A stretch of 64,000 bases of DNA from Brevundimonas diminuta (GTDB lineage Bacteria > Pseudomonadota > Alphaproteobacteria > Caulobacterales > Caulobacteraceae). The translations under genes were made by a program, and so were the position numbers. The DNA is taken from contig NZ_CP073063.1 in NCBI RefSeq assembly GCF_022654015.1, positions 2,542,001 through 2,606,000 on the forward strand, in the 5' to 3' direction. The notes beneath the pieces were generated by a model. That model ran no database searches and was not told the DNA's origin. It saw nothing but the letters and a program-made list of their open reading frames with translations. Shown here piece after piece: positions 14,358 to 22,978 of this stretch. The stretch's first letter is position 1. Each line of letters begins with the position of its first letter.

Positions 14358-15296
14358 ATGAAGTCCCGCCTCGCCGCCGCCTTTGCGGCGCTTGTGTTCA
14401 GCGCCTTCGCCGTCGCGCCAGCAACAGCTCAAGAACGCCAGCAACCTCGCAGCACCGATAATGAGCCCGCCGTGACGCAGGGCACATCCCGCGCCGCCGC
14501 CGGTCGCCAACGCCGCGAACGCGCCCCCGCCGCGCCGACGCCCGAGCAAATCCTCGCCGCCGCCCAGGCGCAGATGGCGCTGACGACGACGGGTTGTCAG
14601 GTCAGCGAAGCCAAGCTGCTGGGCAAGACTGCGGCCGATACGACGGTCTATGAAGTCGCTTGCGGAACCGCGCCCGGCTACATCGTCGAAACCAAGACGC
14701 CGCCTGAAGCCAGCAGCTGCATCATTCTGGCCCACTCCGCCGACATGGCGCGCGCCGCCGACCCAACCGCCACGCCGGCCCAGTGCACGCTGGCCGCCAA
14801 CGCCGACATCCAGAAGTTCCTTCGCCAGTATGCGAAGGACGCTGGCGTCGCCTGCACCGTCGATCAGGCTAAACTGCGCGGACAGTCCAATGACGGCGCA
14901 GTCGTTTATGAGGTGGGATGCTCGGATGGGCCCGGCTACTGGATCAAGAAGCAGGCTGAGACATGGTCGAAAACGCCCTGCATTCAGATCGTCGCCGAGC
15001 GTGGGACGTGCGAGTTCACAACGACCGCTGAAAACGCCGCCTTCGTGAAAACCCTACTGGCCGGTTCGGAAGCGGCGTCCTGCAACGTCACCGAAGCCCG
15101 ACTGATGGGCCAGAACGCCAACGGCGTCTTTTACGAAGCCAAGTGCGACGGCGCCGATGGCGTCATTGCTCGCTTGAACGCGGAAAATGTCGTTCAGCAA
15201 ATCTATCCTTGCGCCACCGCCCAGCAGATCGGTGGCGGCTGCAAGCTGACGACGGCGCCTGCCGCAGCCGCGGCCCCCGCCGGCGGTCGCCCGTAA
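14358..15296 (+). CDS. secreted protein with three cysteine-rich repeats, unknown function
   Basis: A 312-residue protein with a clear signal peptide (residues 1-24, ending APATAQ) and a basic, Pro/Ala-rich linker (25-75). Three tandem repeats start at Cys80, Cys166 and Cys242. Each begins CxVxxAxLxG and contains VYEVAC, VYEVGC or FYEAKC, and each holds exactly four cysteines, consistent with disulfide-bonded periplasmic modules. The C-terminus is Ala/Pro-rich. No family was recognised. It is monocistronic, preceded by AAAGG and followed by a strong terminator. Ligand binding or cell-envelope structure are possible roles without direct support. Confidence 0.85.
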   Translation: MKSRLAAAFAALVFSAFAVAPATAQERQQPRSTDNEPAVTQGTSRAAAGRQRRERAPAAPTPEQILAAAQAQMALTTTGCQVSEAKLLGKTAADTTVYEVACGTAPGYIVETKTPPEASSCIILAHSADMARAADPTATPAQCTLAANADIQKFLRQYAKDAGVACTVDQAKLRGQSNDGAVVYEVGCSDGPGYWIKKQAETWSKTPCIQIVAERGTCEFTTTAENAAFVKTLLAGSEAASCNVTEARLMGQNANGVFYEAKCDGADGVIARLNAENVVQQIYPCATAQQIGGGCKLTTAPAAAAAPAGGRP

Positions 15297-15314
15297 GCCA
15301 ATCACTAAACGATC

Positions 15315-15352
15315 AAAGGGCCGTCGGAGCGATCCGGCGGCCCTTTTCTTTT
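15315..15352 (+). terminator. rho-independent terminator after the cysteine-repeat gene
   Basis: A stem AAGGGCCGTCGG / CCGGCGGCCCTT (one G-T type pair) with loop AGCGAT is followed by TTCTTTT. It lies 18 bp after the stop codon and 45 bp before xth. Confidence 0.85.
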
Positions 15353-15396
15353 GCGCCCTCTTTTCCAAAACCGAGACGCAGCCTAGCGTCGCCGTC

Positions 15397-16182
15397 ATGC
15401 GCATCGCCACCTGGAACGTGAACTCCGTCAACGCCCGCCTGCCCACCGTGCTGGCGTGGCTGGAGCAGGCCGCCCCCGACGTCGCCTGTTTCCAGGAGAT
15501 CAAATGCGTGGACGAGAAGTTCCCGCGCGAGGCCTTCGAGAGCCTCGGCTACAATGTCGAGACCCACGGCCAGAAGAGCTACAACGGCGTCGCCCTGCTG
15601 TCGAAGTATCCGCTGTCCGACATCCGGCGCGGCCTGCCCGGCGACGAGACCGACGAACAGGCGCGCTATATCGAGGCCTTGGTCGAGGCGCCCCGCCCGA
15701 TCCGCGTCGGCGCCCTCTATCTGCCGAACGGCAATCCGATCGCGACCGAGAAATTCGATTACAAGCTGGCCTGGTTCGATCGGTTGAACCGCCATGCCCA
15801 GGATCTGCTGGCGTTCGAGGAGCCGATGGCCCTGTGCGGCGACTACAACGTCATCCCCGAGGCTGAGGACGCCAAGAATCCGGCCGCCTGGACTGACGAC
15901 GCCCTGTTCCAGCCGCAGAGCCGCCAGGCTTTCCGCGCGCTCAAGAACTTGGGTCTGGCCGATGCGCACGAGATCGGCGGCGAACCGGCGGGGACCTACA
16001 CCTTCTGGGACTATCAGGCCGGCGCCTGGCAGCGGGACCACGGCATCCGCATCGACTTCGCCCTGCTGTCGCCCCAGGCCGCCGACCGTTTCCGGGGGAT
16101 CGAAACCCACCGCGACGCCCGCGACATGGAAAAACCCAGCGACCACGTTCCCGTGGTGGTCGATCTCGATCTGGAGGCCTGA
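15397..16182 (+). CDS. xth: exodeoxyribonuclease III
   Basis: A 261-residue EEP-fold AP endonuclease/3'-5' exonuclease. It has the full motif series MRIATWNVNSVNARL, FQEIKC, GVALLSKYP, YLPNGNP, CGDYNVIPE (metal and catalytic site), IDFALLSP and the C-terminal SDHVPVVVDL. It incises DNA at abasic sites during base-excision repair in the cytoplasm. Length is normal. The next gene follows after 5 bp and is probably co-transcribed. Confidence 0.96.
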   Translation: MRIATWNVNSVNARLPTVLAWLEQAAPDVACFQEIKCVDEKFPREAFESLGYNVETHGQKSYNGVALLSKYPLSDIRRGLPGDETDEQARYIEALVEAPRPIRVGALYLPNGNPIATEKFDYKLAWFDRLNRHAQDLLAFEEPMALCGDYNVIPEAEDAKNPAAWTDDALFQPQSRQAFRALKNLGLADAHEIGGEPAGTYTFWDYQAGAWQRDHGIRIDFALLSPQAADRFRGIETHRDARDMEKPSDHVPVVVDLDLEA

Positions 16183-16187
16183 CGACC

Positions 16188-16703
16188 ATGGCCGACGTCT
16201 TGCGGGTGGTGTTGCTGATCGCCCTCGCGGCGGCCCTGCTGACGACCCTGGCCCTGGCGCTTTCGTGGTGGATGGAGCCGCCGCGCCGCTTGCACCGCGC
16301 CGTGCTCAAGACCTTGGGCGCCGCGCCAGAGGTTGAGGCCCTCTCGCCGGGCGAAGGTCGCGCCTGCGCCCTGAACTTCGACGTCGAACAGGTGGTCGTG
16401 CTGTGGGCCAACGGCGCCCATGGCCTGGTCTACGCCTTCGATGAGGTCGAGGGGGGCGAGATCATCGTCGATGGCCACGTCGTCGCCCGCATCCGCCGGG
16501 GCGAGGCGCGCAAGTCACTGGACGTGCTGGCCCCCGATGCCGAACAGGTCGTGCTGCGGCTGATGTTCGCCGACGCCCGACACCCTGAGTTCGAACTGGC
16601 CCTGTGGGACGCCGCCCTGCCCGTCCAGACCGGCTCCCCTGGCGAGGCGCTCCGCCTCGGCCGCCGCTGGTTGTCGCATCTGGAAGCCCTGCTGAAGGGC
16701 TGA
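16188..16703 (+). CDS. conserved hypothetical single-pass membrane protein
   Basis: A 171-residue protein with one N-terminal membrane helix (about residues 5-29, VVLLIALAAALLTTLALALSW) followed by a soluble domain with alternating acidic and hydrophobic strands (VEQVVVLWANGAHGLVYAFD, VDGHVVARIRRGEARKSLD). No known family was recognised. It sits 5 bp after xth and before a GGGAGG-led TTG gene, so it may share the xth transcript. Nothing in the sequence ties it to DNA repair. Confidence 0.75.
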   Translation: MADVLRVVLLIALAAALLTTLALALSWWMEPPRRLHRAVLKTLGAAPEVEALSPGEGRACALNFDVEQVVVLWANGAHGLVYAFDEVEGGEIIVDGHVVARIRRGEARKSLDVLAPDAEQVVLRLMFADARHPEFELALWDAALPVQTGSPGEALRLGRRWLSHLEALLKG

Positions 16704-16791
16704 GACGGCGTATGGGCCTTTCAGTCGCCGCGATGCGGCGTTAGAAGCCCGGCTCACTCCTAACCGACATGCCTTTTTCAGGGAGGCCGCC

Positions 16792-17697
16792 TTGGCCCGC
16801 CTTTTCGACGCCTATATCGTCGCCGACTGGACCGCCGCCGAAACCAAGAAGCTCGGCGACACCTCGCTGTGGATCGGCGTGGCCAAGCGCGACGTGCGCT
16901 TCCGCCTCTATACCGAGTCGCACAATGTCGCGACCCGGGCCGATGGCGAAGCCCTGCTGGCCTCGATCCTGGCGGACCACAGAAAGCGCGGCGACCGGGT
17001 GCTGGTCGGGCTGGACTTCAACTTCGGTTATCCCGTCGGCACGGCCGCGCGGCTGAAGCTGGACGGAACCCCGTGGCAAGCCATGTGGAAATTCATCGCC
17101 TCCAACATCGTGGACAAGGCCGACAACACCAACAACCGCTATCAGGTGGCGGCCAAGATGAACCGGCTGATGACCGACGAGGCCTGGCCGCTTTGGGGCG
17201 CCCCGGCCAAACAGGCCCAACGCTGGTTGACCACGACCAAACCCCCGGCAGGTGCCGGCGCCGACATCCCCGAGTTCCGCGCCACCGAGAACGCCGCCCG
17301 CAAGGGCCGGCTTCAGCCCAAGAGCGTGTGGCAGATGCACGGCGCGGGCGCCGTGGGCGGCCAGACCCTGGTCGGCATCCCGGCTGTGCGGCGGCTGCTG
17401 GAAAGCCTCGGCCCGTCAGGCGCCGTCTGGCCCTTCGGCACCGGCTGGCGCGCGCTGACGCCCGATGACGTGGAACCTCTGTCGGCCTTGGTTGTCGAGG
17501 TCTGGCCTTCGATGCACGAGACCAAGCCTCAACCCGGTGAGTTCAAGGACCAGGCCCAGGTTCGCTCAACGGCCGAGGCCCTCGCCAGGATGGACGAGGC
17601 TGGCGACCTGGCCAAGGCTTTCGCCCCGCCCCAAGACGCCACGGCGGAACTGATCGCCCAGGTCGAACAGGAAGAAGGCTGGATCCTGGGCGTTTAA
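16792..17697 (+). CDS. conserved hypothetical protein, possibly RNase H-fold
   Basis: A 301-residue cytoplasmic protein starting at TTG behind GGGAGG. It opens with FDAYIVADWTAAETKKLG and then VLVGLDFNFGYPVGTA. Acidic residues after short beta strands resemble the DUF429-type predicted RNase H-fold nucleases. Later segments include MNRLMTDEAWPLWGAPAKQA and WPFGTGWRAL. Homologues are, as I recall, sometimes labelled as cobalamin-biosynthesis proteins without good reason. Function is unknown; the fold suggestion is by eye. It ends 9 bp before the convergent recN stop. Confidence 0.7.
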   Translation: MARLFDAYIVADWTAAETKKLGDTSLWIGVAKRDVRFRLYTESHNVATRADGEALLASILADHRKRGDRVLVGLDFNFGYPVGTAARLKLDGTPWQAMWKFIASNIVDKADNTNNRYQVAAKMNRLMTDEAWPLWGAPAKQAQRWLTTTKPPAGAGADIPEFRATENAARKGRLQPKSVWQMHGAGAVGGQTLVGIPAVRRLLESLGPSGAVWPFGTGWRALTPDDVEPLSALVVEVWPSMHETKPQPGEFKDQAQVRSTAEALARMDEAGDLAKAFAPPQDATAELIAQVEQEEGWILGV

Positions 17698-17706
17698 AAA
17701 GTTCAG

Positions 17707-19404
17707 TCAGCCGATCAGGGCCCGCGCCGCCGCGCGGGCTTCATCGGTGATCTCGGCGCCGGACAGCATGCGGGCGATCTCCTCCTGACGGCGCTGGTCG
17801 TCCAGGGCGACGACGGTGGTGGTGGTCAGGCCGTCGCGGTCGGCCTTCATCACCTTCCAATGAGCATGGCCGCGCGCGGCGACTTGCGGACTGTGGGTCA
17901 CGACCAGCACCTGCGCCCCGGTCGACAGGCGTTTCAGGCGAGAACCGACGGCCTCGGCCACCGCCCCGCCGACGCCCTGATCCACCTCGTCGAAGATCAT
18001 CACCGGCTGTCGCATGTCCTCACGGCTCGCCAGAGCGGCCTTCATCGCCAAGGCGAAACGCGCCAGCTCGCCTCCCGAGGCGATGGCGTCCAGCGGGCCG
18101 AAGTCGGTTCCGGCGTTGGTGGCGATCTGGAAGCGCACCGTCTCGACGCCGTCCGGCCCGCGTCGGCCTTCGATCGGCTCCAGAGCCACGCGGAACCGCG
18201 CGCGCTCCAGCTTCAGCGGGCCCAGCTCTGCCATGACGGCGGCGGTCAGGCGTTCGGCGGCGGCTTCGCGCGCCGAGGTCAGGAAGGTGGCCGCCAGATC
18301 ATAGGCTTCCGCCGCCTCGGCCGCCTCGCGCCCGGCATTGGTCAGCGCCTCCTCGCCATCCTCGATCAGCCGAAGCTGCTCGCGCAGGCGAATGCGCAGG
18401 GTCGGCAGGGCGTCGACGGTGGTGTGCAGCTTGCGGGCGGCGGCGCGCAGGGCGAACAATCGCTCCTCGGCCTTGTCCAGACGGCCGGGCTCATAGTCGA
18501 AGGCGTCGGCGGCGGCGTCCACGGCGGCGAGGGCTTCCGCCGCCTCGACCATGGTGCGGTCGATCGCCTCCACGGCGGCCGACAGTTTGACGATGACCGG
18601 ATGATCGCCCTCGGCGCCCGCCTGCCCTGCCCTCTGACGCGCATGTTCGACGGCCCTCAGCGCCGCGCCCAGCTTTTGGCTCAGCTTGTCGCCGCCCAGT
18701 TGGGTGCGGGCGTCGCCCAGATCCGCGATGGCCTTTTCGGCGGCGCCCAGCAGGGCGCGCTCGCCGGCCAATTCCGTCTCTTCGTCGGCGCGCGGATCCA
18801 GCGCATCCAGTTCGGACAGGTTCAGGCTGATCTCTTCGCGCCGCGCATCGGCGTCCGCCGCCTGCGCCTTCAGCTCCGCCAGCTTGGCCTCGGCAGCCTT
18901 GAGCTTGGCAGAGGCCGAGGCGACCGCCGACAACTGCGGCTGCAGTCCGCCATAGGCGTCCAGCGAAGCGCGGTGCGTTCGCCAGTCCAGCAGACCCACG
19001 GTCTCATGCTGTCCGTGCACCTCGACCAGCGCCGCGCCGATCTCGCGCACAGCCGTCACCCCGGCCGGCTGATCGTTGACGTAGGCCCGGCTGCGGCCGT
19101 CGGCGCCCAGCACGCGGCGAAGGATCAGATCCTCCCCCGGCTGCACATCGAACCCCTTGTCGGCGATCAGGGCCAGCAACTCAGGATCGTCGGGAGCGGA
19201 GAAGACGGCAGTGGCCACGGCCTGTTTGGCGCCCTTGCGCACCAGGCCTGCGTCGCCGCGCCCGCCCAAAGCTAGGCCGAGCGCATCCAGGATGATCGAC
19301 TTGCCGGCTCCGGTTTCGCCGGTCAGCACGGTCAGGCCGTTCTCAACCTCGAGATCGAGCACGTCCACCAGGACGACGTCACGAATGGAAAGGGCGGTCA
19401 GCAT
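17707..19404 (-). CDS. recN: DNA repair protein RecN
   Basis: A 565-residue SMC-like ATPase. The Walker A motif is LTGETGAGKSIILDALGLAL (about residues 28-47), and the N-terminus is LTALSIRDVVLVDVLDLEV. A central coiled-coil region rich in Ala/Glu/Leu spans about 150-370. The C-terminal ABC signature and Walker B read ASGGELARFALAMK and VMIFDEVDQGVGG. RecN helps organise DNA ends in double-strand-break repair. Length is normal. It is monocistronic here. No alphaproteobacterial LexA box (GTTC-N7-GTTC) was seen in the short upstream gap. Confidence 0.96.
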   Translation of the reverse strand: MLTALSIRDVVLVDVLDLEVENGLTVLTGETGAGKSIILDALGLALGGRGDAGLVRKGAKQAVATAVFSAPDDPELLALIADKGFDVQPGEDLILRRVLGADGRSRAYVNDQPAGVTAVREIGAALVEVHGQHETVGLLDWRTHRASLDAYGGLQPQLSAVASASAKLKAAEAKLAELKAQAADADARREEISLNLSELDALDPRADEETELAGERALLGAAEKAIADLGDARTQLGGDKLSQKLGAALRAVEHARQRAGQAGAEGDHPVIVKLSAAVEAIDRTMVEAAEALAAVDAAADAFDYEPGRLDKAEERLFALRAAARKLHTTVDALPTLRIRLREQLRLIEDGEEALTNAGREAAEAAEAYDLAATFLTSAREAAAERLTAAVMAELGPLKLERARFRVALEPIEGRRGPDGVETVRFQIATNAGTDFGPLDAIASGGELARFALAMKAALASREDMRQPVMIFDEVDQGVGGAVAEAVGSRLKRLSTGAQVLVVTHSPQVAARGHAHWKVMKADRDGLTTTTVVALDDQRRQEEIARMLSGAEITDEARAAARALIG

Positions 19405-19480
19405 CGCGTCAGGCGCCGGCGGAACGAATCATGACCGACAGAATCCCGATCCCCGCCGGATTGCACAAGCCGTCGCGTGA

Positions 19481-20335
19481 TCAGCCCGGAATGATCCGCT
19501 GCAGCCAGCTCTCGCGCTTGCCCTCGGGCGCCTTGTCCGGCGTCTGGCCGTTCTCGGTCAGCAGCGCATAGGCCTCGGCATACCAGGGGCTGCCCGGATA
19601 GTTGTAGCCCAGCACCGCGCCGTTACGCGTCGCCTCTTCCTTCAGACCCAGCTGCAGGTTGACCTCGACCAGGCGATACAGGGCTTCGGGCGTGTGCGAG
19701 GTCCGTTGGAAGTCCGGGTTGGCGATCACGGCCTTGTAACGGTTCAGCGCCGCCAGCGGCTGGTTGGCGCGCTGATAGTAGCGGCCGATGTTCATTTCCT
19801 TGCCGGCCAGCTGGTCGTTGACCATGTCGATCTTGACGGCGGCGTCCGACGCGTAGGGCGTGCCCGGATAGCGGCGCGAGACATCCTTCAGCCCTGCCAG
19901 GGCGGCGGTGGCGTAACCCTGGTCGCGTCCCACATCCGTGATCTGCTCGAAGTTGCAGACGGCCTTCATGTAGAAGGCGTAGGAGGCCGACGGATTGCCG
20001 GGGAACAGCTGGATGAACCGGTCCGCCGCCGCGATGGCGTCGGCATAGGCGTTGTTCTGATAGTAGGCGTAGATCTGCATCAGGATCGAACGACGCGCCC
20101 AGTCCGAATAGGGATGCTGGCGTTCGACTTCCTGGAAATAATCCACAGCGTCGGACCAGCGTCGCTGCTGCAGCCGATCATAGCCGGTGTTGTAGAGCGC
20201 CTCGACCGGACGTTCCTCATAGGCCAGCTTGGGACGCTTGGTGCCCGAGCAGCCTGAAATCGTCACTGCGGCGAGCGCCGCGGCCATCAGCACCATGCCG
20301 GAACGGAACTTAGAAGCGGACAAGGACGACCCCAT
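19481..20335 (-). CDS. bamD: outer membrane assembly lipoprotein BamD
   Basis: A 284-residue lipoprotein. The signal peptide has the lipobox ISGC (Cys about residue 29), and TPR-like helices follow (RPVEALYNTGYDRLQQRRWS, VERQHPYSDWARRS, AADRFIQLFPGNPSASYAFY). It matches BamD/ComL, the essential lipoprotein of the BAM complex that inserts beta-barrel proteins into the outer membrane. The chosen ATG gives MGSSLSASKF; a later Met (MVLMAAAL) would also leave a signal peptide. Gene order recN-bamD is seen in other Caulobacterales (recollection). Confidence 0.94.
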   Translation of the reverse strand: MGSSLSASKFRSGMVLMAAALAAVTISGCSGTKRPKLAYEERPVEALYNTGYDRLQQRRWSDAVDYFQEVERQHPYSDWARRSILMQIYAYYQNNAYADAIAAADRFIQLFPGNPSASYAFYMKAVCNFEQITDVGRDQGYATAALAGLKDVSRRYPGTPYASDAAVKIDMVNDQLAGKEMNIGRYYQRANQPLAALNRYKAVIANPDFQRTSHTPEALYRLVEVNLQLGLKEEATRNGAVLGYNYPGSPWYAEAYALLTENGQTPDKAPEGKRESWLQRIIPG

Positions 20336-20525
20336 GACGTGTGAAGGACGGCCCTGAAGCCGTTCCCCGGAAACCAACGCGGCGACCTCTAGCACCCGCG
20401 ACCGAGCCGCGCCATGCCGAGGAAAACTCAGCATACGACTTGCCCTGCCCGGCTCCACTGGTAAAGAGCGCGCCAACCGACCGCCGTTCATGGGGGGCGG
20501 ATGACGGCGAAAGGATGACCGGCCG

Positions 20526-21461
20526 ATGAAGCTGCTCTCAGGCAACTCCAACCGCGCACTGTCCCAGGCGATCGCCGACCACCTGGATGCGCCCCTGACC
20601 AAGGCCCAGGTCAAGCGGTTCGCCGATAACGAGGTCTTCGCCATCATCGAGGAAAACGTCCGCGGCGAGGACGTCTTCATCCTGCAGTCGACCTCCTACC
20701 CGGCCAACGACAACCTGATGGAGCTGCTGATCATCACCGACGCCCTGGTGCGGGCCTCGGCGAAGCGTATCACGGCCGTCATCCCCTATTTCGGCTACGC
20801 GCGTCAGGATCGTAAGACCGGCGGTCGCACGCCGATCTCGGCCAAATTGGTGGCCAATCTGATCACCCGCGCCGGCGCCGACCGCGTCCTGACAATGGAT
20901 CTGCACGCCGGTCAGATCCAGGGCTTCTTCGACATTCCGACCGACAATCTGGTCGCGACCCCCGTTCTGGCCCAAGACATCAAGGAAAACTACGCCCGCG
21001 GCGACGACCTGATGATCGTCTCGCCCGACGTCGGCGGCGTGGTGCGCGCACGCGCCCTGGCCAGCCGCCTGGACGCCGATCTCGCCATCGTCGACAAGCG
21101 CCGGCCCAAGGCGGGCGAGAGCGAGGTCATGAACATCATCGGCGATGTTCAGGGCCGCCGCTGCATCCTGTTCGACGACATCGTCGATTCGGGCGGCACC
21201 CTGGTCAACGCCGCCAAGGCCCTGATCGACCAGGGCGCGACGGAGGTTTCGGCCTATATCAGCCACGGCGTCCTGTCCGGCCCCGCTGTCCAGCGCATCA
21301 CCGACGGCCCGCTGAAGGAGCTGGTGATCACCAACTCCATCGAGCAACCCCACGAAGTTTTGAACTGCCCGAAAATCCGAGCGGTTTCCGTGGCTCCGCT
21401 GGTCGGAGAGGCTATCCGACGGATCGCGAACGAAGAATCGGTTTCGAAACTGTTCGATTAA
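20526..21461 (+). CDS. prs: ribose-phosphate pyrophosphokinase
   Basis: A 311-residue PRPP synthase that makes 5-phosphoribosyl-1-pyrophosphate from ribose 5-phosphate and ATP for purine, pyrimidine, His, Trp and NAD synthesis. Visible motifs are [40 protein letters not shown] (ATP/catalytic flexible loop), [12 protein letters not shown], and the PRPP-binding loop [18 protein letters not shown]. Length is normal. A strong terminator follows at 21491-21516. It is divergent from bamD across a 190-bp gap. Confidence 0.97.
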   Translation: MKLLSGNSNRALSQAIADHLDAPLTKAQVKRFADNEVFAIIEENVRGEDVFILQSTSYPANDNLMELLIITDALVRASAKRITAVIPYFGYARQDRKTGGRTPISAKLVANLITRAGADRVLTMDLHAGQIQGFFDIPTDNLVATPVLAQDIKENYARGDDLMIVSPDVGGVVRARALASRLDADLAIVDKRRPKAGESEVMNIIGDVQGRRCILFDDIVDSGGTLVNAAKALIDQGATEVSAYISHGVLSGPAVQRITDGPLKELVITNSIEQPHEVLNCPKIRAVSVAPLVGEAIRRIANEESVSKLFD

Positions 21462-21472
21462 CCTTCGTATAA
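21458..21472 (+). promoter_or_regulatory. CtrA-box-like sequence at the prs 3' end
   Basis: TTAA-CCTTCGT-ATAA differs at one base from the CtrA consensus TTAA-N7-TTAA. It overlaps the prs stop codon and lies about 75 bp upstream of the lipoprotein gene at 21545. Tentative: a single near-match in AT-richer intergenic DNA can occur by chance. Confidence 0.25.
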
Positions 21473-21490
21473 CCATAAGGCCCGCCTTAT

Positions 21491-21516
21491 AAGCGCCAAC
21501 AGTATTGGCGCTTTTT
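21491..21516 (+). terminator. rho-independent terminator of prs
   Basis: A perfect stem AGCGCCAA / TTGGCGCT with loop CAGTA, followed by a run of T, lies 30 bp after the prs stop. Confidence 0.9.
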
Positions 21517-21544
21517 GCGCGCGTGATCGCCTGAGGAAGTCTCC

Positions 21545-22678
21545 ATGAAAACGGCCCTACTGAGCCGCGGTCTGTCGGCCGCCGCCCTCGCCGCCGCTGT
21601 CCTGCTCGCCAGTTGCGAGAGCGGACCCTCGAAGGCCGAGCTGGAAGCCCAGCGTCTGGCGGCCGAACTGGCCGCCCGCAAGCCGCCCCCCGTGTCGCTG
21701 AACCAGGGTGTGGCGGACGCCGCCGCCATCTACGTCGCCTTCCTGCGTGAAGCCCAGACGATCCAGCCGGGCGGCTTCCCCGATGCGGAATCGATCCAGG
21801 CCGCTCTGCGCAAGGGTTCGGCCTATGACGCCGATCAACTGTCGCGCGGCCTGATCGCATACGGCGCCATCATCGCCCTGCAGTCGCCCGAGTTCGTCGC
21901 CGGCGTGCAGCAGTATGCGATCGATCCGGCGCAGCGTCAGCGCATGGTCGCCCAGATCGTCGCCGATCCGGCCTACGCCGCCACCCTGCCCGGCGCCGAC
22001 GCGGCCGCCGGCCTGATCTCGGCGACGGTCGGCAAGGACGCCATCGCCATGCGCGCCATCGCCGAGGCGATCGAGCAGGACGCCTACACCATCCAGGGCC
22101 GCAGCGATCCTCGCCGCCGCTGGGCCATTACGCCGATCCCGAACCGCGAAGTGCGGCTGGAAAGCGCAAAGACCTTGTCCGCTGCAAAGATGCTGCCGTC
22201 GCCGGAGGAATCGAGTCGCCTGTTCGCCGCCGCCAACAGCGGCACGGGACTGGGGCTGGAGCCGTCGCGCAAAGGCCCGCCCTACACCCCCGCCGTCGTC
22301 CGCTCTCTGGCCATCGCGGCTCTGGGCGCGCTAGGAGCCGGCGGCGACGAGGCCCGGGTCAACACCGAGGCTCTGACGCACGAGCCGAACAGCGAGTTCT
22401 GCATGGATATGTCCAAGCTGATGCTGTTCCAGTGCCTGGCCGCCTCGCGCCCCAGCTACGAGGACATCTTCTGCCTGGGCCGTCACATCACCCGCGACCT
22501 GGCGACCTGCACCACCGAGGCGACTCAGATCACCACCATCGTCGTCGGCGATCCTCAGGAAACCGGGGCCGCGCCGGCGCGCACGCCCATCTCGGTCACC
22601 GTCCCGCAAGCGACGCCTGTTCCGACCCCGGCTGTTGCGACCACCCAATCGCTGAACACCGGCCCGACGACGCGCTAG
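21545..22678 (+). CDS. conserved lipoprotein of unknown function
   Basis: A 377-residue protein with a lipoprotein signal peptide (lipobox LLASC, Cys at about residue 24) and a short charged linker. A helical domain of about residues 50-230 follows (VADAAAIYVAFLREAQTIQP, AYDADQLSRGLIAYGAIIAL), then a Cys-containing C-terminal part (FCMDMSKLMLFQCLAASRPS, DIFCLGRHITRDLATCTTEA). The tail is Pro/Thr-rich. No family with known function was recognised. GAGGAA lies 7 nt before the ATG and a strong terminator follows. The several C-terminal cysteines suggest disulfides in the periplasm. Confidence 0.85.
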   Translation: MKTALLSRGLSAAALAAAVLLASCESGPSKAELEAQRLAAELAARKPPPVSLNQGVADAAAIYVAFLREAQTIQPGGFPDAESIQAALRKGSAYDADQLSRGLIAYGAIIALQSPEFVAGVQQYAIDPAQRQRMVAQIVADPAYAATLPGADAAAGLISATVGKDAIAMRAIAEAIEQDAYTIQGRSDPRRRWAITPIPNREVRLESAKTLSAAKMLPSPEESSRLFAAANSGTGLGLEPSRKGPPYTPAVVRSLAIAALGALGAGGDEARVNTEALTHEPNSEFCMDMSKLMLFQCLAASRPSYEDIFCLGRHITRDLATCTTEATQITTIVVGDPQETGAAPARTPISVTVPQATPVPTPAVATTQSLNTGPTTR

Positions 22679-22700
22679 GTCTTCCTGCCCAGATCGACAA

Positions 22701-22738
22701 AAGGCCCGCTCCGAGCGATCGGAGCGGGCCTTTTTCTT
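22701..22738 (+). terminator. rho-independent terminator between convergent genes
   Basis: A stem AAGGCCCGCTCCGA / TCGGAGCGGGCCTT around GCGA is followed by TTTCTT. The A-run on the other side means it could also serve the minus-strand gene ending at 22750. Confidence 0.9.
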
Positions 22739-22749
22739 GGGCGGACTGC

Positions 22750-22959
22750 CTATTCGTAGCCGTGCGCCGCCTCGTTGATGACCTGTGAGGGCATGGCCGA
22801 GAAGTCCACGGCGACAGGCGTCGCGGTCTTGGACTGATAGGTCCGAAGCACGTGCGTCAGACGACGACGCACCTCACGTTCGGCCTCCGTGCCGGTGTCG
22901 AGCGCCAGGGGCGCTAGGCAGAAGTCGATGATGGCTTCGGTTCGGGTCAGCGGTTCCAT
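22750..22959 (-). CDS. small protein downstream of isocitrate lyase
   Basis: A 69-residue protein (MEPLTRTEAIIDFCLAPLAL, then an Arg/Glu-rich helix and TATPVAVDFSAMPSQ). It has no signal peptide or membrane segment. GGAAAGGAAC precedes the ATG. It starts 19 bp after the aceA stop on the same strand and ends at the shared terminator, so it is almost certainly the last gene of the aceA transcript. No family was recognised. Confidence 0.65.
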   Translation of the reverse strand: MEPLTRTEAIIDFCLAPLALDTGTEAEREVRRRLTHVLRTYQSKTATPVAVDFSAMPSQVINEAAHGYE

Positions 22960-22978
22960 TTGCGGGTTCCTTTCCGGG

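Noticed and set aside
17860-19275. 471-codon plus-strand frame opposite recN
   Set aside because: Antisense shadow of recN; composition is Gly/Arg/Gln-rich and no motif is present.
19405-19480. LexA/SOS box upstream of recN (and upstream of the lysis cassette at 7763-7867)
   Set aside because: No GTTC-N7-GTTC or close variant was found in either gap.
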